This document shows positions 36,710 through 45,963 of a stretch of DNA of 64,000 bases, in pieces. Below the pieces are notes generated by a model. The model ran no database searches and was not told where the DNA came from. It saw only the letters and a program-made list of their open reading frames with translations. Every line of letters begins with the position of its first letter. Within the stretch, counting starts at the first letter, position 1. Source of the DNA: Lentisphaera profundi (GTDB taxonomy: Bacteria > Verrucomicrobiota > Lentisphaeria > Lentisphaerales > Lentisphaeraceae). The stretch covers positions 2,232,001-2,296,000 of the forward strand of contig NZ_CP117811.1 in the NCBI RefSeq assembly GCF_028728065.1. Direction: 5' to 3'. The translations under genes were made by a program, and so were the position numbers.

Positions 36710-37366
36710 TTACTGCAATTGACTCACTGCATTTAAAGCTTGAGAAAAATCTTCATTAGCTTGATCTGAATTTTCACTAAACTCAAGTATTTCACCAAAC
36801 TCCACTGTCATTTTTGAAAATGGCAAAGGAATATAGAGTTTATCCCAAGTAGGCAATTTAAAACAAGCAGAATAACGTGCGCCTATGGGCACAAGTTTTT
36901 TCTTTGATTTTACTGATAACATAACCGCACCAGGCTGAGCTTCATATCTAGGCCCACGTGGCCCATCTGGAACAATGCACATCAGCTTATTGGCTTCACG
37001 CAACACTTTCAGAGATTTAATGAACGCTATGGCTCCACCCTTATCTTTCTTCTTCTTTTGTGCAGAGCCTCTTATCACCGAGAATCCACGACTCATCATA
37101 ATATCAGAAATCATTTGTCCATCTCGTGACTTAGAAGTCATGCCCGTACTTTTGTCGCAAACTCTTCTTTCAAAGACATAGGACAGGGCCAATACTTGAT
37201 TGTGCCAAAAGGCTATAATATAGGATTCATCATCGTCATCTAAGCAGGCGACTTGACCAATAAATTCCCGCCGCACTGTACTCATCCATATACTAAAGCA
37301 AAAACAAAAACACCTAAGCATCATCTTATAAAGAAAGCCTTCAGGATCAAAAAGCTTTTTTATCAC
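36710..37366 (-). CDS. DUF374-type lysophospholipid acyltransferase
   Basis: A 218-residue LPLAT-like membrane-linked acyltransferase of the DUF374 group: the N-terminal basic-hydrophobic segment, then YIIAFWHNQVLALSYVFE with the H of the acyltransferase motif, SKSRDGQMISDIM, and the phosphate-binding MCIVPDGPRGPRYEAQPGAV. The start is GTG at 37366 overlapping the upstream stop (GTGA), so it is translated with the oxidoreductase. It probably loads the acyl chain made by the neighbouring synthases onto a lipid (inference). Confidence 0.8.
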   Translation of the reverse strand: MIKKLFDPEGFLYKMMLRCFCFCFSIWMSTVRREFIGQVACLDDDDESYIIAFWHNQVLALSYVFERRVCDKSTGMTSKSRDGQMISDIMMSRGFSVIRGSAQKKKKDKGGAIAFIKSLKVLREANKLMCIVPDGPRGPRYEAQPGAVMLSVKSKKKLVPIGARYSACFKLPTWDKLYIPLPFSKMTVEFGEILEFSENSDQANEDFSQALNAVSQLQ

Positions 37367-38733
37367 AGTAATAAATATTTATTTGAAATTGAGATACCCG
37401 ACAGCAAGGCACCAACGATACCTAAAAAACCCTGGTCCGTACCACAAAGATACAAATTCTCTGTACCTAGAAATCCTGATTTCACTTTAACAGGCGAGCC
37501 ATATATAGCGCCATTAATATGCGAGGTGAATTTCTTGACTGTTAAAGGAGTGAAAGCATCCGTATAAATAACACGATTACGAATTTTATCACCAAAACCA
37601 GATGTATTTATTTGTTCTTTAACAAAATTTTCTTTCGTTCTTGCATAAGTATCTGCATCCATTGCCTTCCATTGATAGTAATTAGCTAAGGAAGTAAAAC
37701 GGACCATACCTTCACGTTCAACATTATCAGTATACTTAAAATTACCTGGCATACATATCACACCCGATTTACATGAATAGGGAGTTTTTGTCTTTCGGTA
37801 ATGAAATTCTTCTTCTCGATTAAAGAAAATTATAGTCTCTTCCAAGCCTAGTTCACTTACGGGTTTATCTAAAACTAACATGGATTCAACAAAGGAAAGT
37901 TCACCCGCTACACCTGCTGGAACTTCATCATTAAGTAGATTTAAAGTTTCTCCATATCCGGCAGATGAGAGGACATTAGTAGAATGAATAATTTCTCCAT
38001 TTTCCAATTCCACACCTACCGCTTTACCGTGGTGACGCAAGATCTGTTTTACACCTGTTCGCATACGTATTTCTGCGCCATTAGCAAGCAGTTTTTTACG
38101 TAGCAATCTCAATAAATGACGAACACCATTTTGAGGGCGACAAAAACCTTCTAAATAGAGACTTTTAAACATGATACAAAACTGCGAGAAATCCATATCA
38201 TCTTCTACGGCACTCCCGTAGTACATAACAGGGCAAAATATCATATCCCTTAAAGCTCTTGATGTAATAAAACTTGCTACGACTTCCTGCGCCGAAACAT
38301 ACGCCGCATCCAAAGACACATCATTATAATTTTTCACATGCTCTACTAAGCGTAAAAAACCATCTACTTCTCCAGGAAATTCTCTGGCAACTTCATCTGC
38401 CATCATCGTAAAAGAGTTTCCAAAACGAATTTTATTTTCAGGAAAATCGATAGCTGAAAAACTTTGCTCTACTAAGTCCAGTTCATCATAGGGAATTCGA
38501 AGTTGACGCAACAACTTAGTCAGTGGAGCTGAACGTTGTCCTCGCTCGACAAAATTAGTCATTGCATGAAGGCCCACGTCAAAGCGACGGCCATCTTTAG
38601 AAAAGTGTGAGTTCAAGCCTCCTGGAATTGCATGCTTTTCCAGTACTAAAACTTTTTTATTATAGTGGGCTAAACGTATTCCGGCGGCTAAGCCAGACAT
38701 ACCTGCACCAATTATTATCGTATCATAAGTCAT
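37363..38733 (-). CDS. CrtI-type FAD oxidoreductase (phytoene desaturase-like)
   Basis: A 456-residue FAD enzyme. The dinucleotide motif IIIGAGMSGLAAGIRLAHYN is followed by VLVLEKHAIPGGLNSHF and DVGLHAMTNF, the CrtI/amine-oxidase pattern. The C-terminal GAIYGSPVK and LYLCGTDQGF close the FAD fold. The start is ATG at 38733 (MTYDTIIIG), because the longer frame begins within a terminator hairpin. Neighbours are ACP and ketosynthases, not carotenoid genes, so an acyl-chain desaturase or isomerase role is likelier than phytoene desaturation. Confidence 0.82.
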   Translation of the reverse strand: MTYDTIIIGAGMSGLAAGIRLAHYNKKVLVLEKHAIPGGLNSHFSKDGRRFDVGLHAMTNFVERGQRSAPLTKLLRQLRIPYDELDLVEQSFSAIDFPENKIRFGNSFTMMADEVAREFPGEVDGFLRLVEHVKNYNDVSLDAAYVSAQEVVASFITSRALRDMIFCPVMYYGSAVEDDMDFSQFCIMFKSLYLEGFCRPQNGVRHLLRLLRKKLLANGAEIRMRTGVKQILRHHGKAVGVELENGEIIHSTNVLSSAGYGETLNLLNDEVPAGVAGELSFVESMLVLDKPVSELGLEETIIFFNREEEFHYRKTKTPYSCKSGVICMPGNFKYTDNVEREGMVRFTSLANYYQWKAMDADTYARTKENFVKEQINTSGFGDKIRNRVIYTDAFTPLTVKKFTSHINGAIYGSPVKVKSGFLGTENLYLCGTDQGFLGIVGALLSGISISNKYLLL

Positions 38734-38735
38734 AG

Positions 38736-38761
38736 AAAAAAAAGGGGACTTATCAGTCCCC
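38736..38761 (-). terminator. hairpin terminator abutting the CrtI-like start
   Basis: On the - strand a 7-bp stem GGGGACT/AGTCCCC with loop GATA is followed by an eight-T run, ending 2 nt before the ATG of the CrtI-like gene. It would end the KAS-ACP transcript or attenuate reading into the downstream genes. The start has no Shine-Dalgarno as a result. Confidence 0.75.
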
Positions 38762-38782
38762 AAATCGAAAGTTGTTATCGAC

Positions 38783-39034
38783 TTAAATATCCTTCATCTT
38801 GGGCTCGAGGTAAGCCACGCAGCTATCAAGGCTTGCGAGTTCACCGTATTCTGCCTCAGGCACTTCCACGTTATACAGCTTTCTAAGCTCCATAACGATG
38901 TCTAAAAAATCCATAGAATCCAATTCAAGCTGATCTCTAAGAGCAACTGCGGGATCAATATTGCTGCAATCTTCGTCTGGCACAATATCTTTTATGATGT
39001 CAATGATTGCCTGCGCAATACCTTCATTTGTCAT
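38783..39034 (-). CDS. acyl carrier protein
   Basis: An 83-residue ACP with the phosphopantetheine site LELDSMDFLDIV (S40) and acidic helices. GGAG precedes the ATG. It lies between a KAS II and a CrtI-like oxidoreductase, so it is a dedicated carrier rather than the housekeeping fatty acid ACP. Confidence 0.9.
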   Translation of the reverse strand: MTNEGIAQAIIDIIKDIVPDEDCSNIDPAVALRDQLELDSMDFLDIVMELRKLYNVEVPEAEYGELASLDSCVAYLEPKMKDI

Positions 39035-39121
39035 TTAACGACTCCAAAATAATTTATATTTTTAACTAAAATTTAGTTTGTAAAGACCTCGAATATAATC
39101 CGACCTTACAAATCAAGCAAA

Positions 39122-40384
39122 TCATTCACCTAAAAAACGGCTCACTATCAAAGCAGAATTTATACCCAACATCCCAAAAGAGTTATTCAGAATGTGATCA
39201 ACCGAACTTAAATCTACTGCTTCTTTAGTTACTAAATTTTTCACTGCACATGCTGGATCTACATTATCTGCATTCATACAAGCGTGTACTTTATTGTCTT
39301 CAAAAGACAATAGATTACCCGCGAGTTCTAGCGCTCCTGCACCACCCATAGCATGTCCGATAAAGCCCTTAGTATTATTTACATAAGTATTTTCAGATTC
39401 TCCGAAGACGGCGTTAATTGCCTTAGACTCTTGAATGTCACCTGCACTTGTTCCTGTCCCATGTGTATTCACGATATTTATATCGCTTGCATTCAAGCCT
39501 GCTTTATTGAGAGCTTTATGCATACACTCGGCCTGTCTTTCATTATTAGGCAATACAAAATTAGTCGCATCTGAATTGATATTATAACCTGTAATCTCAC
39601 CGTAAATTTTTGCCCCGCGAGCTAAGGCATCATCCAAACGCTCTAGCGTATATAGTGCTCCACCCTCAGAAATAACAATGCCATTGCGATCTATATCAAA
39701 AGGACGACTCGCTTTTGCTGCGACTGCGTTCTCAGCCAAGGCACCTTGACTCTTAAAAGCTGCAAAAATACCGAAAGTATGAATACTTTCAGAAATACCA
39801 CCAGCCAAGGCTACATCGACTTCACCTAAAAGTAATTGCTGTAAACCATTAATTAAACCCACATTCCCTGCAGCACATGCAGCACCTAGACAATAGTGAG
39901 GTCCCGTAATACCAAACTTTACCGTAACTTCTCCTGCAGGATTATTAGCTACCGTACGAGGATTGTGGTGATGAGTCCAATATTTAACATCATAATCAAA
40001 TTTACTAATATTGTAAATTTCATTTTCTGTCTCGACATTGCCATGCTCTGTGGTTCCGACAAATACACCGACCCTAGACTTATCTATCGTTTCGAGATCC
40101 AAACCTGAATCAGACAAGGCTTCACCTGCACAATAAATACTTACCGAGCCCGCTCGCGTCCCCACTCTAAGTTCTTTTTTGGTTTGATACTTTAACTTAT
40201 CGAAGTCACATACGCCTGCAAAAGTATCTCCTATATATCTTATATTATAGTCACTAATGCCCGACACCCCATCCAAAAGGTTTTGGCGATATTCTTGCAA
40301 GTTATTTCCGTTGGGAGAGGTCAATCCCACTCCAGTAATAACTATCCGTTGAGAAAGTGCTTTATCTTGTGTATTAGCTTGCAA
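39122..40384 (-). CDS. beta-ketoacyl-ACP synthase (KAS I/II-like)
   Basis: A 420-residue thiolase-fold condensing enzyme. The active triad is C170 (GAACAAG), H308 (NTHGTGTSAGD) and H344 (FIGHAMGGAGA), as in FabB/FabF. The Cys context ACAAG differs slightly from TACAT of housekeeping FabF. The start is TTG at 40384 with AGGA 8 nt upstream. It is followed by ACP and an oxidoreductase and is divergent from a KAS III, implying a specialised acyl chain. Confidence 0.88.
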   Translation of the reverse strand: MQANTQDKALSQRIVITGVGLTSPNGNNLQEYRQNLLDGVSGISDYNIRYIGDTFAGVCDFDKLKYQTKKELRVGTRAGSVSIYCAGEALSDSGLDLETIDKSRVGVFVGTTEHGNVETENEIYNISKFDYDVKYWTHHHNPRTVANNPAGEVTVKFGITGPHYCLGAACAAGNVGLINGLQQLLLGEVDVALAGGISESIHTFGIFAAFKSQGALAENAVAAKASRPFDIDRNGIVISEGGALYTLERLDDALARGAKIYGEITGYNINSDATNFVLPNNERQAECMHKALNKAGLNASDINIVNTHGTGTSAGDIQESKAINAVFGESENTYVNNTKGFIGHAMGGAGALELAGNLLSFEDNKVHACMNADNVDPACAVKNLVTKEAVDLSSVDHILNNSFGMLGINSALIVSRFLGE

Positions 40385-40552
40385 AATTTGTTCCTAATTG
40401 GCTGTGAATATTATAAATATTTTGATAAGAATATCTCCTATTTAAAACTTATTCAACTATATAAACCACATTCTTCAAAGATACTAAGCTGTTGACATGG
40501 CAGTTTTTAACATTATAATACTCGCCTTCTCAAAAATAAGCCCTTTATATAG

Positions 40553-41593
40553 ATGTATAAGAAAGTTAAAATCGACGGTTTTCAAGCACACATACCTGAA
40601 TCAACACTCACTTCCGAGGTCGTTGAGGATATGTTGCGCCCAGCTTACGAAAAACTTAATCTATCTAAAGGCCGCCTAGAGATGTTCACTGGCATCAAAG
40701 AACGACGCTACTGGCCTCTTGAAAAACGTCCGAGCGAAGCTTCTGCAGAAGCCGCTGAAAAGTTACTCACTCGCTTAAACATTGATAGAGATGACATTGA
40801 CATTGTCATCCACTGTTCTGTATGTAGAGATTTCCTAGAGCCCGCAACGGCAAGCGTTGTCCACAATCTTCTTGGGCTCAAACCACAAGCCATGAACTTT
40901 GACATCTCAAATGCCTGCCTTGGCGTCATCACTGGAATGAAAGTAGTCGCCGACATGATTGAAGCAGGAACTATAAAGAAAGGACTTCTCGTCTCAGGCG
41001 AAATTGGCTTCCCCTTATTAAAGCAGACCATCGATCACCTTAATTCGCAAGAACACTTAAGAAGACAAGATTTTAAACCTCACTTTGCATCTTTAACCAT
41101 TGGCTCATGTGCCTCTGCGGTCATTTTATCCCACGAAGATCACGCCGTAGACGACAGCCACAAATTATTGGCTATCAATTCTTACTCCAACACCGCTCAA
41201 AACGACCTCTGCCAAGGCGGACACAACAACAGCTCGAGTAATGGCCCGCTAATGCAAACAGACTCTGAAGCTCTTCTTACTGCTGGCGTAGAAACCGCCT
41301 CCAAAGCTTGGCCTTCCTTTCTTGAAGAATGCCAATGGTCTATCGCTGACATAGATCGCTGCTGCACACACCAAGTCGGCTCTGCACATACTCGCCTACT
41401 TTTTGAGAAACTGGGATTAAGTACTGACTTAGACTATCAAACTTTCGACAAACTTGGAAACTGTGGTTCAGCTAGCCTTCCTGCCACAACGGCTTTAGCA
41501 GCCGAAGCAGGACATTTACAAAAAGGCCACAAAATCGCCCTACTTGGCATCGGATCAGGAATTAACTGCTCTTTGTGCGCAATCGAATGGTGA
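40553..41593 (+). CDS. 3-oxoacyl-ACP synthase III (OleA/FabH-like)
   Basis: A 346-residue KAS III-family enzyme. The triad C122 (ISNACLGV), H273 (CTHQVGSAH) and N303 (LGNCGSASLP) is present. The segment CRDFLEPATAS and the ending LLGIGSGINCSLCAIEW look more like OleA, which joins two acyl chains head to head, than like FabH; this is a judgement by eye. It is divergent from KAS II across a 168-bp shared promoter region. Confidence 0.85.
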   Translation: MYKKVKIDGFQAHIPESTLTSEVVEDMLRPAYEKLNLSKGRLEMFTGIKERRYWPLEKRPSEASAEAAEKLLTRLNIDRDDIDIVIHCSVCRDFLEPATASVVHNLLGLKPQAMNFDISNACLGVITGMKVVADMIEAGTIKKGLLVSGEIGFPLLKQTIDHLNSQEHLRRQDFKPHFASLTIGSCASAVILSHEDHAVDDSHKLLAINSYSNTAQNDLCQGGHNNSSSNGPLMQTDSEALLTAGVETASKAWPSFLEECQWSIADIDRCCTHQVGSAHTRLLFEKLGLSTDLDYQTFDKLGNCGSASLPATTALAAEAGHLQKGHKIALLGIGSGINCSLCAIEW

Positions 41594-41704
41594 TTTCCTT
41601 AGTTTTGTCCTCATTTATACATTGACACCAATTTAATTGCTCTGTAAATTATCCGGTGAATCAATAATCTTTAAAAACAAATTCAAAATTCGGAGTGTCA
41701 AAAC

Positions 41705-42916
41705 ATGTTAATTTTAAACAGATTCTTAAACGTCATCAATCTGATCCTAGCCATCGCGGCTTGCGGAACAGCATTACTTTTAAACCAACGCCGAATCGAA
41801 TTACGTGAAAGAGCTAATGTCTTTGCAGACATTATCGTTGAATCCGTTGTAGAAGTAGATGGTAAAACGGGAACTGACACATGGTTAGGCAACGGCCTAG
41901 GCGACGATATCAAAGCTGAGCAACTCGGATGGGAAGCATACCACACTGATCCAGAGGCAGTAAAAGCTCAGTTAGCTAAAATCAATGAACTAATGGCTCA
42001 AGCGACTCAACACAGAAACCAACTCTCTAAAGAGATTTTTCGCCTCGGTGATGCCCTTAAAACTCCATTTAAAAATGAAGAAACCGCTATCGTTCGTACA
42101 CTAAATCAATTTGGTCAAACTGAAACTGAAGTAAAGGCCATTGAAAGCCATATCCAAGATTTACAAAAGAGAGAGTTAGAAATCGTCACTCAAATTGTCA
42201 CTCTATCTGAAACGATTAACAAAGGCATCGAAGCCGGCGACATCAATGACCCAAGTACTCTTGAGGATCAGTCTTACTCCACTCCATTAGAAAAACTGAA
42301 TCGCAATGTTAAAAACATCTATGATCGTGCTAACACTCTTTCGACCACGCTTAAAAAAGCAATCGCAGCCGCTCCTCTCGTTGATTGGACTGCTGACAGC
42401 GATCAACTCTCCTCCGAGGATGAGTACGCATCACAAACTGATAAATTCATCGCGGACATGGAAGCTTATAACAAAAAAATAAAAGAGTTCCAAGCGGCTG
42501 CAGAAAAAATCGAAGAACTTACAATCAATGCAGAAGAACTTGCCTTGAATCTTGAAGAAGCCAACGGCGAACTCAATGAACTTAAAAATACTATCGGCAA
42601 GAAAGATACTGAGATTGCTCGTCTTGCTAGACAAGTCGAAATCTTGACTCCTGAAGATGATGCAGTTGGCGCAATGCCACAACATCTCACGGCTGAAGTT
42701 CTTGAAGTTAATACAACTTTCGATTTCATCGTTCTTAACAAAGGTTCAGAAGATGACGTTTTCAATAAAGGCGAAATGCTTATCCACAATAATGGTGAGT
42801 ATGTTTGCAAAGTAAGAATCACTAGAGTTTTAGACAACCAAGCAATTGCTGAAGTACTCAACGTAGCTCGTAAAGGTATGCCTGAAGTCGGCTTCCAAGC
42901 TATCGTGGCAAAATAA
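41705..42916 (+). CDS. membrane-anchored coiled-coil protein with C-terminal beta domain
   Basis: A 403-residue protein with one N-terminal membrane helix (VINLILAIAACGTALLL), a long coiled-coil body (about 75-330) and a C-terminal about 70-residue beta-rich domain (AEVLEVNTTFDFIVLNKGSE, then KVRITRVLDNQAIAEVL) that recalls small beta-barrel domains of envelope shape proteins. GGAG precedes the ATG. It is followed by two micro-genes with the same orientation, so they may form an envelope-associated operon. The function is unknown. Confidence 0.7.
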   Translation: MLILNRFLNVINLILAIAACGTALLLNQRRIELRERANVFADIIVESVVEVDGKTGTDTWLGNGLGDDIKAEQLGWEAYHTDPEAVKAQLAKINELMAQATQHRNQLSKEIFRLGDALKTPFKNEETAIVRTLNQFGQTETEVKAIESHIQDLQKRELEIVTQIVTLSETINKGIEAGDINDPSTLEDQSYSTPLEKLNRNVKNIYDRANTLSTTLKKAIAAAPLVDWTADSDQLSSEDEYASQTDKFIADMEAYNKKIKEFQAAAEKIEELTINAEELALNLEEANGELNELKNTIGKKDTEIARLARQVEILTPEDDAVGAMPQHLTAEVLEVNTTFDFIVLNKGSEDDVFNKGEMLIHNNGEYVCKVRITRVLDNQAIAEVLNVARKGMPEVGFQAIVAK

Positions 42917-42933
42917 TTTAGGAGACATTCACT

Positions 42934-43083
42934 ATGATGAATTCAGTCTTAACGTTTATCGTTAACTTAATTACCCTAGCCCTTTTAGGCGCGGCTCTGT
43001 ACTTCACCTTTGAAGAAGCACAACATTACACAGGTAGCGACAAATTATGGGATACATCCAGCTGGACCAGTCCAGAAAAATAA
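42934..43083 (+). CDS. small single-pass membrane protein (49 aa)
   Basis: A 49-residue open frame with AGGAG 8 nt before the ATG. It reads MMNSVLTFIVNLITLALLGA and carries one hydrophobic helix, then a charged polar tail ending TSSWTSPEK. It fills the gap between the coiled-coil gene and a lipoprotein gene, and its 3' end overlaps that gene by 37 nt in another frame. Below the usual length cut-off. Confidence 0.6.
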   Translation: MMNSVLTFIVNLITLALLGAALYFTFEEAQHYTGSDKLWDTSSWTSPEK

Positions 43084-43226
43084 TTAAGTACGCCTTATTC
43101 TTCTCAATCACAGCCCTGCTTAGCAGTGGCTGTGCTTTCTTGAATAAGGAGCAGGGATACGTGGATGACAAACCACAAAATACTCCCACCAACTGGGAAC
43201 GAAACGCCTTTGGTATAGGTTTCTAA
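43047..43226 (+). CDS. small lipoprotein (59 aa)
   Basis: A 59-residue frame with a basic n-region (QSRKIIKYA), hydrophobic core (LFFSITALLSSGC) and a lipobox Cys near residue 26, followed by a short polar tail ending RNAFGIGF. It begins inside the previous micro-gene and ends 4 nt before trmL. Reads as an outer or inner membrane lipoprotein subunit; the ATG at 43047 is the only suitable start. Confidence 0.6.
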   Translation: MGYIQLDQSRKIIKYALFFSITALLSSGCAFLNKEQGYVDDKPQNTPTNWERNAFGIGF

Positions 43227-43230
43227 TCAA

Positions 43231-43686
43231 ATGAATATCGTTCTCTTCCAGCCTCTCATACCCCAAAATACGGGGACTATTGGGAGGCTTGCTGTTTGTA
43301 CAGACAACCACCTCCACCTAATCAAGCCTCTCGGTTTTGACATTGATGAAAAGAAAATCAAAAAAGCGGGTATGGATTACTGGCCACACGTCAAACTTCA
43401 TATACATGAATCATGGAATGATTTTCTAAGTAATACTCCAGAAAATAAAACCATGGTTTTCTGTACAACCAAATGCAAAAAAACCATCTACGAACACAGT
43501 TACTCCGAAGATGATTATCTTATTTTCGGAAATGAATCACATGGCCTTCCTGAAGAATTTTACGCTAATTACCAAGACTCTTTAGTCACCATCCCCATGA
43601 AGGGTGATTTCCTGCGGAGCCATAACTTAGCCAATTCAGTCTCCATTGTTACTTACGAAGCAATTCGACAAATATCTTACACTTAA
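43231..43686 (+). CDS. trmL: tRNA (cytidine(34)-2'-O)-methyltransferase TrmL
   Basis: A 151-residue SPOUT methyltransferase. Family motifs: NIVLFQPLIPQNTGTIGRLA at the start, LIFGNESHGLPEEFY in the middle and MKGDFLRSHNLANSVSIVTYE at the trefoil knot. The length and order match TrmL, which methylates the wobble base of tRNA-Leu. It lies 11 bp before rnr, so the two may be co-transcribed. Confidence 0.93.
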   Translation: MNIVLFQPLIPQNTGTIGRLAVCTDNHLHLIKPLGFDIDEKKIKKAGMDYWPHVKLHIHESWNDFLSNTPENKTMVFCTTKCKKTIYEHSYSEDDYLIFGNESHGLPEEFYANYQDSLVTIPMKGDFLRSHNLANSVSIVTYEAIRQISYT

Positions 43687-43697
43687 AAAGGCATAAA

Positions 43698-45962
43698 ATG
43701 AAAGCAGAAATTCTACAAATACTATCGAAGGAAACATTAAAAAAATCCCAGTTGCGTAGAAGAGTCTGCAATGCCAAAGATGAACTAGAGCAATTCAATA
43801 GTGTGATCTCCGAGCTCAAAAGAGAAGGCGCCATCAAAAAAGAATTCGGTGGCAAATACTCTCTTCAAGAAAGCCAGCTAGTAACTGGAACCCTCTCGCT
43901 CAGCGCTGGTGGCTACGGCTTCGTCAACCCCGAAGACAAATCTACCACAATATTTATCCCACCAGACAAAACTGGCGCCGCAGTTAATGGCGAAGTCGTC
44001 CAAGTAAGCATAACTGAACAGAGCAAAAAAGGCCCTGTAGGCAAAATTGTCAATATCCTTGAAAGTAAACTAGATTTACTCAGTGGCCAACTAGAAATCC
44101 GCAAAGGACAACCATGGTTAATACCTCTTCGCGTCGGTATCCCTGCAGTTGAACTCAGTATTGAGAGTGTATCACCTGACATAAAAGAAGGTGACTGGAT
44201 CCGCGCCAAACTCGTTTCTCGAGATACACAAACAGGAAAAATCACCGCCTCATTAAGTCAGGCACTAGGTAACGCCAATGATTTAAATGCCGAAATCGAT
44301 GCTATTATCGATGAATTTGACCTTAAATCTGAATACTCTAACGAGGAAGAAGAGGCTGCGTCACGTATTCGTCCACGTAAAATCGCACGTCGTGATTTAA
44401 CCAAAGAACTGATTACGACCATTGACCCTCGTGATGCTAAAGATTTTGATGACGCCCTTTCTGTACACCCCGCCGAAAACGAAAAGCACATTACTATTGG
44501 CATCCATATTGCGGATGTCGCAGCCTATATAGCCCCGCGCTCCAAATTAATGACCGCCATCAAAAAAAGAGCCTTCACCGCCTACTTACCTGGCCGAATG
44601 CTCCCTATGCTTCCAAAGGTTTTAGTCAGCACACGCTGTAGTCTTATTGAAAATGAGGTTAAACCAGCACACACTGTCATGATAACTTTTGACAAAACCA
44701 CCGGCGAAGTCATCACTACTGAACGCTTTCACTCTACTATAAAAGTACGTAAACGTCTTAATTATCAAGAAGTACAAGACTATGCCGACACAGGATTCAA
44801 AGGAAGCCCTTGGGGTGACGATGTATGCAAAGACGTAAAGACGCTTTATGATTTTTCTCTCTTACTACGTAAACGACGTGAAAAAGTAGAACAATTCATC
44901 CCTCTAGATGCTCCTGAAGTTCGCGTCATGTGTGACCCGATTAGCATGACTATCAACGGCCTAAAAACTGATTCTCCAAGCGAATCAAAACAAATGGTTG
45001 AAGAATATATGTTAGCCGCTAATACCGCTGTAGCCCAAGAACTCACAACTAAAATAGTCCCCGGACTTTTTCGCGTACACCCAGAACCCGATGGAGAACA
45101 AGCTGCAACATTTTCAGTCAATGCTCAAATTTTCTACGGCATTGCTCCGGGCGATGTTACTCAGAGAACAAATGCCATTCGCTTCCTCAACTCCATAAAA
45201 GGTCACCCCAGTGCACCTGCTATTTCTATGGATTTTTTGCGAACTATGCAACGAGCTTCCTATTCATCCATGAAAGGCTTACACTTTGGTTTAGGTAAAA
45301 ACCTTTATTCTCATTTCACATCCCCTATTCGTCGTTTAGCAGACCTACTGGTTCATCAGCAACTATGGAGCCTAGAAGACAAAGGCGGGCCAATCTATAG
45401 CAAAGATCGACTTGATGAACTTGCAGATGTAATCAATACGCGCGAAGCTATCACCGACGAGGCATATCGCACGACTATCAACCGCTTCAAACTTCATTAT
45501 ATTGAAGCACTAGAAGATGGCGATGAAGAGTTACAATGTCCTGCACTTATCACTCGTATCGCAGCTAAAAAAATGCGCCTATACATCCCTCATTATGGAA
45601 TGTATGCCAATGTAAATTTCCGTGACCTAGAAATGGACTTCTTTGATGCCAATGTCGAAAAAGGTACTGTGACAGGAAGAAGAACATCCACAACATGGTC
45701 ATGTGGCGACACTATTGAAGTACAAATCCTCGGTGCAGATTTTAAAATGCGTGAGTTTATAGTCCAACCAATAACAAGCTCACCATCAGTAAAAAAGCAC
45801 CATCCTAGAACTAAGAAAAAAGAAAAAGAGCCCGTAACAGAGAAATTTTTCGAGGAAATTCTTCGCCAAAAAAAGGCTAAAGCCAAAGCTAATAAAGATG
45901 GCAATACAGATGATACACCGAAAAAAAAGAAAAAATCTAGACGTCCAAAAAAGAAACGCTAA
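43698..45962 (+). CDS. rnr: ribonuclease R
   Basis: A 754-residue RNase II/R exonuclease. Order: N-terminal winged-helix-like and cold-shock domains (GYGFVNPEDKSTTIFIPPDK), the RNB core with TTIDPRDAKDFDDALSV (metal-binding Asp residues) and HIADVAAYIAPRSKLM, the S1 domain near 640-700, and a Lys/Arg-rich tail (KKKKKSRRPKKKR). It degrades structured RNA. The stop is 1 bp from the convergent SMP-30 gene's stop. Confidence 0.96.
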   Translation: MKAEILQILSKETLKKSQLRRRVCNAKDELEQFNSVISELKREGAIKKEFGGKYSLQESQLVTGTLSLSAGGYGFVNPEDKSTTIFIPPDKTGAAVNGEVVQVSITEQSKKGPVGKIVNILESKLDLLSGQLEIRKGQPWLIPLRVGIPAVELSIESVSPDIKEGDWIRAKLVSRDTQTGKITASLSQALGNANDLNAEIDAIIDEFDLKSEYSNEEEEAASRIRPRKIARRDLTKELITTIDPRDAKDFDDALSVHPAENEKHITIGIHIADVAAYIAPRSKLMTAIKKRAFTAYLPGRMLPMLPKVLVSTRCSLIENEVKPAHTVMITFDKTTGEVITTERFHSTIKVRKRLNYQEVQDYADTGFKGSPWGDDVCKDVKTLYDFSLLLRKRREKVEQFIPLDAPEVRVMCDPISMTINGLKTDSPSESKQMVEEYMLAANTAVAQELTTKIVPGLFRVHPEPDGEQAATFSVNAQIFYGIAPGDVTQRTNAIRFLNSIKGHPSAPAISMDFLRTMQRASYSSMKGLHFGLGKNLYSHFTSPIRRLADLLVHQQLWSLEDKGGPIYSKDRLDELADVINTREAITDEAYRTTINRFKLHYIEALEDGDEELQCPALITRIAAKKMRLYIPHYGMYANVNFRDLEMDFFDANVEKGTVTGRRTSTTWSCGDTIEVQILGADFKMREFIVQPITSSPSVKKHHPRTKKKEKEPVTEKFFEEILRQKKAKAKANKDGNTDDTPKKKKKSRRPKKKR

Positions 45963-45963
45963 G

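Noticed and set aside
38734-38763. Ten extra codons at the start of the CrtI-like enzyme
   Set aside because: They are encoded by the terminator hairpin and would begin at TTG; the motif-bearing start is the ATG at 38733.
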